Positions 57,127 through 64,000 of a stretch of 64,000 bases of DNA are shown here, one piece after another (position 1 is the stretch's first letter; every line of letters begins with the position of its first letter). Position numbers and translations under genes: made by a program. This DNA is from Gemmobacter caeni (GTDB lineage Bacteria > Pseudomonadota > Alphaproteobacteria > Rhodobacterales > Rhodobacteraceae). The stretch spans positions 382,546 through 446,545 of the forward strand of contig NZ_QBKP01000002.1 in the NCBI RefSeq assembly GCF_003054195.1, read 5' to 3'. The notes below the pieces were generated by a model that did not search any database, had not been told where the DNA came from, and saw only the letters and a list, made by a program, of their open reading frames with translations.

Positions 57127-59085
57127 TCATTCAAGCAGATTTTTTAGATTTCTATAAAGTTCAAGCACCTCAGGATTAGAAAGAGCTTCCTGATTTTTTA
57201 CTGCCCTGCCGTGAACAACATCTCGAACAGCGATCTCAGCGAGTTTCCCTGACTTCGTCCGGGGAACACTGGAAACGGAAATGATCTTGGCTGGGACGTG
57301 GCGCGGGCTCGCTCCCGTTCGGATTATCCTTCTGATCGTTTTTTCCAAAAGTTCATCCAGAACGATACCGGGCTTCAACACGACAAAGAGGATAACGCGA
57401 ACGTCACCGTCCCATTCCTGTCCGATGCAGATGGAGTCGAGTATCTCATCGAGCCGTTCGATTTGGTTGTAAATCTCTGCCGTGCCGATCCGCACGCCAC
57501 CGGGGTTAAGTGTGGTGTCAGAGCGGCCATGAATCATGATGCCACCATGATCCGTCCATTGGGCGAAGTCGCCTTGACACCAGATATTTCTATATCGTTC
57601 GAAGTAGGCGGCTCGATACTTGGTCCCATCAGGATCATTCCAGAACATCAACGGCATCGAAGGAAACGGCCTTTTACAGACTAACTCCCCTTTTCCGCTA
57701 TTGAGCGATCGTCCATCGTCATCGAAAACACCAATATCCATACCCAGACCAGGACCTTGGATTTGGCCTCCGTAAACCGGTTTTGTCGGGATACCGAGTA
57801 CGAAACAGGAGACGATGTCTGTGCCACCGGAAATCGAGGCCAAATGCACGTCCCGTTTGATCGCGTCATAGACGAAGCGGAAATTTTCGGGTGCCAGCGG
57901 TGAACCTGTCGAAGAAATCACACGTACCGTCGACAAATCGTGTGTTTCTATGGGGCGTAGCCCTCCCTTTCGCACGGAGTCGATGAACTTCGCTGAGGTG
58001 CCGAAGTAAGACATCTTCTCATCCTGTGCGAAACTGAAGATAACATCGCCGTCCGGGTAAAAGGGCGAACCATCGTAGAGAAGCAATACTGCGCCTGAGG
58101 CGAGGCCCGTAACGAGCCAGTTCCACATCATCCAGCCGCAGGTCGTAAAATAGAAAAATCGGTCTCCTTCTCGAAGGCCAGCATGAAGTCGGTGTTCTTT
58201 CAGGTGTTGAATGAGCGTGCCGCCGGCTGAATGGACAATGCACTTGGGGACACCAGTCGTACCCGATGAATAGAGAATGTAGAGTGGATGATCGAAGGGC
58301 AGCTGCTCGAAGAAAATGTCCGTAGCTTCAAACGACGCTAATGCGACTGAAAGCGTCTCAGCCTTGTCGCTGTGAGCCGCCACCCTTTCCGCCTCACCCA
58401 GGTAGTCGATGATGAAGGCAGCGCGGATCGAGGGAATCCTCGCCACGACAGCCGCGATCTTATCAGCAACGTCGATACGCTTGCCAGCATACCAATAGCC
58501 ATCGGGAGCGATGAAAAGTGACGGTTCAATCTGACCGAAGCGGTCGAGAACACCCTGCTCGCCGAAATCAGGCGAGCAGGACGACCAGACCGCTCCAAGC
58601 GACGTAACGGCCAACATTGCTGCCACCGTTTCCGGCATATTGGGCATCATCGCTGCGACGCGGTCGCCAGCCTTGATACCGCGGGCGCGGAAGAGCTGCT
58701 GCATACGCGAGACGAGGTCGCGCAGCTCGTCCCACGACAGCCGCCGCGCCACCTTGTCCTCACCGCGGAAGACGAGCGCGTCGCCATCACCCGATTGTTT
58801 TAGGAGGTTTTCGGCGAAATTCAGTCGTGCATCAGGAAAGAAACGTGCACCGGGCATCCGGTCGCCATCTATCAGTGTGCGCGGACCACGATCGCCGACG
58901 ATTCCGCACCAGTCCCATATCAATGCCCAAAAAGCGGGAAGGTCTTCGACCGACCATGCGTGCAATGCGTCATAGTCGGGAATTGCTCGACCCGACACCG
59001 CTGATGCCGCCGCCATGAACGCACCCAATGGCGCATCCTTGAGTGCTTCGCTTGATGGCGTCCATAGAGGTTCGTCGTCAGTCAT
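57127..59085 (-). CDS. Acetoacetyl-CoA synthetase, 652 aa
   Basis: Activates acetoacetate to acetoacetyl-CoA with ATP, through an adenylate. ACS N-terminal domain (LDRFGQIEPSLFIAPDGY region), A3 motif ILYSSGTTGVPKCIVHSAGG, VISSTGSPLAPENF, and the C-terminal GRSDTTLNPGGVRIGTAEIY and PRTKSGKLAEIAV, whose Lys is the acetylation/catalytic residue. Length is normal. ATG 59085 overlaps the TfuA-like gene by 8 bp. Confidence 0.92.
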   Translation of the reverse strand: MTDDEPLWTPSSEALKDAPLGAFMAAASAVSGRAIPDYDALHAWSVEDLPAFWALIWDWCGIVGDRGPRTLIDGDRMPGARFFPDARLNFAENLLKQSGDGDALVFRGEDKVARRLSWDELRDLVSRMQQLFRARGIKAGDRVAAMMPNMPETVAAMLAVTSLGAVWSSCSPDFGEQGVLDRFGQIEPSLFIAPDGYWYAGKRIDVADKIAAVVARIPSIRAAFIIDYLGEAERVAAHSDKAETLSVALASFEATDIFFEQLPFDHPLYILYSSGTTGVPKCIVHSAGGTLIQHLKEHRLHAGLREGDRFFYFTTCGWMMWNWLVTGLASGAVLLLYDGSPFYPDGDVIFSFAQDEKMSYFGTSAKFIDSVRKGGLRPIETHDLSTVRVISSTGSPLAPENFRFVYDAIKRDVHLASISGGTDIVSCFVLGIPTKPVYGGQIQGPGLGMDIGVFDDDGRSLNSGKGELVCKRPFPSMPLMFWNDPDGTKYRAAYFERYRNIWCQGDFAQWTDHGGIMIHGRSDTTLNPGGVRIGTAEIYNQIERLDEILDSICIGQEWDGDVRVILFVVLKPGIVLDELLEKTIRRIIRTGASPRHVPAKIISVSSVPRTKSGKLAEIAVRDVVHGRAVKNQEALSNPEVLELYRNLKNLLE

Positions 59086-59830
59086 TGGCCCGCCCATGGA
59101 TACTGTTATTCGGCTCTATGTTTTGGATCAGCCAAGGTTTGCGCTGACAAAAAGACCACAAATCCTGGCGCTTAATTCTCCATTCCTTTGGCGTATCATA
59201 AACATAATCAAGATACTTCCACAGGTATTTAGGAATGCACTCCCGCACTACTTCATAGGTGCGATCATGAAGCGGTTTTTCTTGCAATGCTTCCAGAACT
59301 GACCTTACGTCGATGTCTGTCAATGAACTCTTCGTCTTGCGTGCGACCCGCAAGAGCATATAGATTTCGAGAAGCGCGAGCGTCTCAGGCTCATACGGCG
59401 GGAAAGGGTAGTGGAGGACTGCAACATCGTCGGCTGACACAGCGCGAAGACGACGAAGCATACGATATACAAGACCGAATCCCTGCATACCTTCAGCTGC
59501 AAGCTCAACCGCTTTCAGGGCACCAACAGAGCCGATGCCCCATACTGGCCAGCCTGCGGACAATGCTCGTTTGATTTCATCGTTCTGTATTGCGAAGCCG
59601 GGCTCAAGATAACCATCCGCAATACAAATTATTCTAGGCGCTTTGGGCTGCTTCAAGCGCCGATCCAAATCTCCGACCCCTATTGGTTCGGAAATCCGAT
59701 CGAAGCATTCAAGCAAAGACGCCGGCAAGCCGAGCATTGAGGGGCCAGCAAAAAGTTCACAGCAAGCCCCAGTCATACGATTTTCGTTTACCGGCGAGCT
59801 TGCTGTGCCGGTTTCGATCAGCCGCTCCAT
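59078..59830 (-). CDS. TfuA-like protein, 250 aa
   Basis: TfuA-like domains partner YcaO proteins in thioamide/peptide modification. Family features: APRIICIADGYLEPGFAIQN, DEIKRALSAGWPVWGIGSVG, ALKAVELAAEGMQGFGLVYR. ATG 59830 is taken; GTG 59839 is possible. No YcaO gene lies nearby, and it is squeezed between acetoacetyl-CoA synthetase and the HD gene with overlaps, suggesting one operon of unknown purpose. Confidence 0.78.
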   Translation of the reverse strand: MERLIETGTASSPVNENRMTGACCELFAGPSMLGLPASLLECFDRISEPIGVGDLDRRLKQPKAPRIICIADGYLEPGFAIQNDEIKRALSAGWPVWGIGSVGALKAVELAAEGMQGFGLVYRMLRRLRAVSADDVAVLHYPFPPYEPETLALLEIYMLLRVARKTKSSLTDIDVRSVLEALQEKPLHDRTYEVVRECIPKYLWKYLDYVYDTPKEWRIKRQDLWSFCQRKPWLIQNIEPNNSIHGRAND

Positions 59831-60456
59831 CCGGAGCACCGAATGACGTTGCAGAAATTGCCGCGATGAAAATGCGGTTCCTTGTCCGCAATGACGTCGG
59901 CTTTGACATTGCCAAATGTCGTTTCTGGCTTGTGCTTTATGCCGTCATAGAATGACTGGATAATATCTTCCTTGAAATGGGGCGTGCGAGGATGTGCGCT
60001 GACCACATCCTCGCGTTCTTCATCGCTATATTCGGCATAGGTCAGGCCCAGCACGTCCATCTCGACTCCGGCGGTGACCAGTGCCACGACTGGATGCATG
60101 TGCTGAGGGATTCCTGGCGTCGTGTGCAGCGCGATCGAGGTCCATACAAGGTCGACGTCAGATTGGGAGATACCGTGCTGGCGCAGGAAATCTCGCGCGG
60201 CGTTCGCACCGTCCACTTCGAACCGTTCATTCTTGCTGCTGTGCTGCGGCACCAACCCCAAGTCGTGGAACATTGCACCTGCATAAAGCAGTTCTTCATC
60301 AAAACTGAGGCCCCGGCGGCGCCCGGCAAGGGCCCCGAAATAGTAGACCCTGCTGGAGTGATGAAAGAGCAGCGGCGACGCCGTATCCTGCACCAATTCC
60401 CTGATTGCGCGGGCTAATGCGCTATCCGGAACAGAAATACCTGCGATTGCTTTCAT
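59818..60456 (-). CDS. HD-domain hydrolase (cyanamide hydratase-like), 212 aa
   Basis: Metal residues are in LLFHHSSRVYYFGALAGRRR (His pair), LLYAGAMFHDLGLV (HD) and the later ALHTTPGI. FEVDGANAARDFLRQHG is a signature of cyanamide-hydratase-like HD proteins. ATG 60456; it heads the HD-TfuA-acetoacetyl-CoA synthetase operon, divergent from a GlxA-type regulator. Substrate unknown. Confidence 0.85.
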   Translation of the reverse strand: MKAIAGISVPDSALARAIRELVQDTASPLLFHHSSRVYYFGALAGRRRGLSFDEELLYAGAMFHDLGLVPQHSSKNERFEVDGANAARDFLRQHGISQSDVDLVWTSIALHTTPGIPQHMHPVVALVTAGVEMDVLGLTYAEYSDEEREDVVSAHPRTPHFKEDIIQSFYDGIKHKPETTFGNVKADVIADKEPHFHRGNFCNVIRCSGWSG

Positions 60457-60510
60457 GATGGCTCACTCCTTCATCCTGCCGAAGAGAGGATAGCCGTGAT
60501 CGCCCACTGG

Positions 60511-60549
60511 CGTAATATGGCTGGATACGTCATATTGAGCCATATTACG
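60511..60549. promoter_or_regulatory. 12-bp perfect inverted repeat, likely operator
   Basis: CGTAATATGGCT at 60511-60522 and AGCCATATTACG at 60538-60549, 15 bp apart, in the spacer between the divergent HD operon and the AraC-type regulator. CATATT half-site copies lie between the arms. It is well placed for autoregulation. Confidence 0.7.
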
Positions 60550-60578
60550 TTCGGTGTGGACATGAGAGGAGTAGGTAC

Positions 60579-61583
60579 GTGTCCAAAGCGCACAGGGTCG
60601 CGATTGTTGCCATGCCGCGTGTCCAGCTCTTGGACATTGCAGGCCCGCTGGACGTCTTCGCGGAGGCGAATCACCAAGTGGGCCATGTCGCCTATGAATT
60701 GACCATCGTAGCTACAGAAGCAGGCCCGATTTGCTGCTCATCAGGCGCGAGGTTGCTTCCTGACCTCGCGATCAGCGACGAACTCGCGGCAGATTTCGAC
60801 ACGCTCCTCGTTGCCGGCTCACCTTATGCGCCTGAAACGGATTGGCATCCTGACACAGTCGCTTGGGTAAGGCGTGCTGCCCTGACCTCCCGGCGCTATG
60901 GCTCGGTTTGCAGCGGGGCGTTTCTCCTTGCCGCCACCAGGCTTCTAGATGGCAAATGCGCGACAACGCATTGGGCGATGGCGGACCAGCTCGCGCGTGC
61001 ATATCCTGACGTACAGGTGCAATTGGACGCGATTCATGTGCGAGATGGGAAGCTTCGGACAGCTGCGGGGGTCACGGCCGGTCTGGATCTTGCCTTGGCT
61101 CTGGTCGAAGAAGATCTCGGCCGCGAAGTGGCGATGCGAGTGGCCAGCCAACTGGTGATGTTGTTTCGCCGCGTTGGTGGGCAAGCCCAGTTCAGCCGAA
61201 GTAACAAGATCGCGCCTGTGGGGCGCTCGGTGCTTCAGGAGATACAACGGTGGGCCGCCGCCAACCCCGAGGCCGATCTAAGTGTGCCAGTCCTTGCTGA
61301 CCGGGCAGGATTGAGTGCTCGTCACTTTACACGTCTGTTCCAGGGTGAGATCGGGATGACGCCAGCAGCTTGGATCGAACGGCTGCGGGTCGACCTAGCA
61401 CGCCAACATCTCGAAACCGGGCTAGAAACGCCAAAACAGGTTGCGGCTCTCTGTGGGTTCGCCAACCCCGATACGTTGCGCCGTTCTTTTGTCCGGCACG
61501 TTGGCATCACCCCGGCTGAATATCGGAGGCGATTTGCGACTCTGGAAGAGGGTCCGATAGCGATAGACCCAACCGAAGCCTAG
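60579..61583 (+). CDS. GlxA-family AraC-type regulator, 334 aa
   Basis: N-terminal DJ-1/PfpI-like domain (VAIVAMPRVQLLDIAGPLDV; Cys in SVCSGAFLLAATRLLDG) fused to a C-terminal AraC helix-turn-helix pair (ARHFTRLFQGEIGMTPAAWI and QVAALCGFANPDTLRRSF). Such proteins usually activate a neighbouring catabolic operon. It is divergent from the HD-TfuA-acetoacetyl-CoA synthetase genes, with the inverted repeat at 60511-60549 between them. Confidence 0.92.
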   Translation: MSKAHRVAIVAMPRVQLLDIAGPLDVFAEANHQVGHVAYELTIVATEAGPICCSSGARLLPDLAISDELAADFDTLLVAGSPYAPETDWHPDTVAWVRRAALTSRRYGSVCSGAFLLAATRLLDGKCATTHWAMADQLARAYPDVQVQLDAIHVRDGKLRTAAGVTAGLDLALALVEEDLGREVAMRVASQLVMLFRRVGGQAQFSRSNKIAPVGRSVLQEIQRWAAANPEADLSVPVLADRAGLSARHFTRLFQGEIGMTPAAWIERLRVDLARQHLETGLETPKQVAALCGFANPDTLRRSFVRHVGITPAEYRRRFATLEEGPIAIDPTEA

Positions 61584-61593
61584 GTGTCTTCCT

Positions 61594-62172
61594 TTATGTG
61601 CAAGCTCGTAGATCCGCCGTGATACGACCAGCGGCCAACAGTTCGGCTTCATGGTTTGACTCGCGCACGGTCTCTGCCAAGCTTGCCGAATACCACTCCT
61701 GCATCGCCGGCAATCTGCGCAACCTGTCGACATAGACATCACTGACGGAACTCAGGGAAAGGCCGTAGGTCTGGAGACGAAAAGCTATCGGCGCGAAAAA
61801 AGCGTCAATTCCGGTGAACCCGTCACCAGCAAGGAAAGGGCCTCCGAAACGACCGATCCCTTCGCGCCAGATTTTGTCTAAGCGATCGAGATCCACTCGT
61901 AGCTCTGTGGGGTACGTGGTGAGTTCTATGCGAACGCCGCAACTCATGGGACAGAAATTGCGCAAAGCGGAAAAACCTGAGTGCATTTCCGCCGCGGCGG
62001 ATCGGGCGAAGGCACGCGCTACTCGGTCGCTTGGCCAGACATTCGGGTATATCTCAGCTAGATATTCCAGAATTGCGAGAGAATCCCATACGACGGTTTC
62101 ACCATCCAGAAGGCACGGTACGCGGCCTGTTGGTGAGAAACATTGAAGCCGCAAACACCGTGTGGTGGTCAT
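61594..62172 (-). pseudogene. Glutathione S-transferase, N-terminally truncated, 192 aa
   Basis: The protein starts in mid-thioredoxin fold: RVPCLLDGETVVWDSLAILE is the cis-Pro/SNAIL-like region, and the all-helical C-terminal GST domain follows (FLAGDGFTGIDAFFAPIAFR). The first ~35 residues, including the catalytic Ser/Tyr/Cys of the N-terminus, are replaced by unrelated sequence. No ribosome binding site supports the ORF start. It ends just after the GlxA gene (convergent). Likely a decayed gene. Confidence 0.75.
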
Positions 62173-62474
62173 CGATGCGATGGAAGCTGCGGTGCGTCTT
62201 GCGGTGGCTGCAATTGGCGTCAGTACCCCGCAAAAGCGGCGGCAAATGGGGTCACATCAAACAATCCCGCAATAGGCAGAACAGGCAGCAGTTGCACCGA
62301 CGGCCATGTTCAATGCCCGGATGTCAGCGGCAGGGCTTTGCCACCCCTGTCGCAATGACCTGCATGGGATTCTGCTGACAGGGGTCTTGATCCGGCAGGG
62401 CAGGCTTTGACTGTGCCCACATATCTTGTCCCGCGTTTGGCAAAGGGCTTTACGCACGCCATGGCGTTTTGCGC
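62173..62474. other. Spacer without a supported gene
   Basis: About 300 bp between the truncated GST and the MFS gene. No open frame with a ribosome binding site is convincing; it may contain the recombination point that removed the GST 5' end. Confidence 0.4.
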
Positions 62475-63695
62475 CTAACGGGCGCCTTGGGCAAGATTTC
62501 TGGCTTCAGGGCGGGCACGCAGAGTCAGCATTGCCCATGCTCCAACCAGCGGCCCCGGCAGCAAAAAGAGAAAGGCCCATTGCCAACCGCCGATCAGCTC
62601 TGCAAAGAGAGGAAGGCCCCAGATGGCCAGCACGGTCAGCGCAAATCCGATCCCCATCTGCAATGTCAGGGCGGTGCCAACAAATGCGCTGTCGGCCAGT
62701 TCTGTCACCGCTGCTGAAAACTGGGCGCTGTCACCGACCACCGAAATTCCCCAGACAACAGCCAAAAGCCCGAGGATGAACGTGGGGCCATCAAAGAACA
62801 GCCCGATCAGGGCTGCACAACCCGCCGACACCAGCATCATCCCTGCGCAGGTCAGGCAGCGCCCTATGCGATCGGACAGCCAGCCACCCAACAAGCACCC
62901 CAGGACACCTGATGCGATGACAATAAAGCTGAACATGGACGCTGATCCAAAAGGAAAGGTATTCAGACCCGCCTCGGCCGCAGTGGCAAAGGTCACAATC
63001 CACGCCCACATGGCATAGAGTTCCCACATATGCCCGAAATAACCGATATTGGCCAGAAGCAGCGGCCTGTTGGAAAAGACTGCCAACGCTTTGCGTGGGT
63101 CGAAGCTGGCCTTGCCAAAAGGATGAGGGCCTTCATGTAACAGGGTCGCGAACATCAGGGCTGCGACCAGAGCCGAGATCGATGTTGCCCAGACCACCGC
63201 ACGCCAGTCCAGCCCACTGGTCATTGCGCGCACCAGATGCGGCATGGATGACCCCAGCGTCAGCGCGCCAATCAGGAAGCCCAGTGCAAGTCCACGCCCC
63301 TGTACGAACCATGTTGCCATCAACTTGAGGGCGGGCGGGTAAACCCCCGCCAGAGCCATGCCGGTCAGAAAGCGTAGGGCAATCGCACCCTCTGGCCCCA
63401 AAAAGGGCAGTGCTGCATTGGCCAGTGCAGCCAGCACCGCTGATGCAGTCATCAGCCGGTGCATGGAGATAATGTCGGGCAGGTTGACAAGCGATGCGCC
63501 GATTGCCCCCACGACGAAACCGACCTGCACAGCATTGGTCATCCATGCCGCCTGTGACGCTGACAGATTCCATTCTACGATCAATGCGGGCATGATCGCG
63601 GTTGCCGAAAACCATGTTGCAAGCACGCCGACAACACCGGTGCAGATGATTGCCAGTATCCGCCAACGCAAGACGGCCTGTGGCGCGGTGGTCAT
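62475..63695 (-). CDS. MFS transporter, 406 aa
   Basis: Twelve hydrophobic segments with the loop motif GGWLSDRIGRCLTC between TM6-7-like segments and LRFLTGMALAGVYPPALKLM in the first half, typical of the major facilitator superfamily (cyanate/nitrate/sugar-acid-type). Substrate not predictable. ATG 63695; the base composition is a little different from the trb block. Confidence 0.9.
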   Translation of the reverse strand: MTTAPQAVLRWRILAIICTGVVGVLATWFSATAIMPALIVEWNLSASQAAWMTNAVQVGFVVGAIGASLVNLPDIISMHRLMTASAVLAALANAALPFLGPEGAIALRFLTGMALAGVYPPALKLMATWFVQGRGLALGFLIGALTLGSSMPHLVRAMTSGLDWRAVVWATSISALVAALMFATLLHEGPHPFGKASFDPRKALAVFSNRPLLLANIGYFGHMWELYAMWAWIVTFATAAEAGLNTFPFGSASMFSFIVIASGVLGCLLGGWLSDRIGRCLTCAGMMLVSAGCAALIGLFFDGPTFILGLLAVVWGISVVGDSAQFSAAVTELADSAFVGTALTLQMGIGFALTVLAIWGLPLFAELIGGWQWAFLFLLPGPLVGAWAMLTLRARPEARNLAQGAR

Positions 63696-64000
63696 GTCAA
63701 AGCCCTTTCAGCTGCATCCGGTAAATCTCGCCCCTCTTTCACCGACATTCCCCAAGTGGCCTGCCGCTTGACTTCAAGATCGCCTGATTTTGCTCGCTGG
63801 GCAAGCGTTCTTCGCCCCGAGCGGTGTCTGTCGTCGCGCAAACGGCCGAAGTCGGGTGGATCAAGCCTCGAACCCGCAGCATTCTGGCCCGGCAGAGCCG
63901 CTTTCCCGCGCGGCAGACGGACCTGTCCTGCCGCTTTCGTTCAGCTTGGGCATGGATCGTGGTCATGCGCATGACGGAGGCGTTCGAAGACGGCGGATGG
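63696..64000. other. Right end of the window, no supported gene
   Basis: Open frames exist on both strands (around 63739-63974) but none has a ribosome binding site or a recognisable product. Confidence 0.4.

Noticed and set aside
57000..62000. YcaO partner for the TfuA-like protein
   Set aside because: None of the neighbouring frames has YcaO features.
63739..63974. Open frames on both strands at the right edge
   Set aside because: No ribosome binding site, motif or neighbour context supports either.
1..64000. CRISPR array
   Set aside because: Repeats seen are hairpins, iteron-like hexamers or tRNA copies; no regularly spaced repeat-spacer structure or cas gene exists.

Overview
The window looks alphaproteobacterial: GC-rich, trb genes of the kind found on alphaproteobacterial plasmids and integrative elements, and a tRNA-His with A73 rather than C73. 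It is a mosaic of two elements that meet near 44.2 kb.

Left part (1 to ~44.2 kb): a very GC-rich plasmid- or phage-like accessory element. Its core is a minus-strand array (2.6-11.9 kb) of 30 intact tRNA genes, all with encoded CCA, covering all 20 amino acids plus an initiator. A 31st gene, a second initiator, is interrupted in its variable loop. Small protein genes sit between the tRNAs. Around the array lies a set of RNA-maintenance genes: a Thg1-like 3'-5' polymerase (1-847), an ATP-dependent RNA ligase and an HD-Pnk end-healing enzyme in one operon (19.2-22.1 kb), a KptA/Tpt1 2'-phosphotransferase (32.3 kb), and NAD/ADP-ribose enzymes (SIR2 at 4.6 kb, NADAR at 27.0 kb). Ribosome-rescue or peptidyl-tRNA functions are also present: a PrfH-type release factor, two Pth2-type peptidyl-tRNA hydrolases, YqeY and SmpB. 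Two of these genes carry in-frame stops. prfH has UGA where release factors usually have Trp. The second pth2 has UAG at codon 3 and lies 39 bp downstream of a plus-strand tRNA whose anticodon is CUA, an apparent amber suppressor.

The rest of the left part holds a DotA/TraY protein (I-type secretion), a Clp-like AAA+ protein with a degenerate second ATPase domain, a nine-gene block of mostly unknown genes ending in NADAR, an iteron-like region (27.7-28.0 kb), a large cation/proton antiporter, a vWA protein, an IS200/IS605 element (tnpB/tnpA), and a dUTPase-to-SmpB operon. A short motif, TTTTCGCA, recurs upstream of many genes and may be an element-specific promoter or operator.

Right part (~44.3-64 kb): a P-type conjugation cluster on the minus strand (traG, a CopG-like gene, trbB-C-D-E-J-K-L-F-G). 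trbG is cut at codon ~262 and continues in frame into a LAGLIDADG domain exactly at the boundary; trbI is not visible. Beyond traG is cargo: a LysR regulator, acetoacetyl-CoA synthetase, a TfuA-like protein and an HD hydrolase in tight order, a divergent GlxA-type AraC regulator with a perfect 12-bp inverted repeat in the shared promoter region, a 5'-truncated glutathione S-transferase and an MFS transporter.

Interpretation (inference): the left element brings its own tRNAs, repairs cut RNA ends and recycles stalled ribosomes. This would suit an element that faces tRNA-cleaving toxins or defence nucleases. The suppressor tRNA beside an amber-containing pth2 suggests that stop-codon readthrough is part of its regulation.
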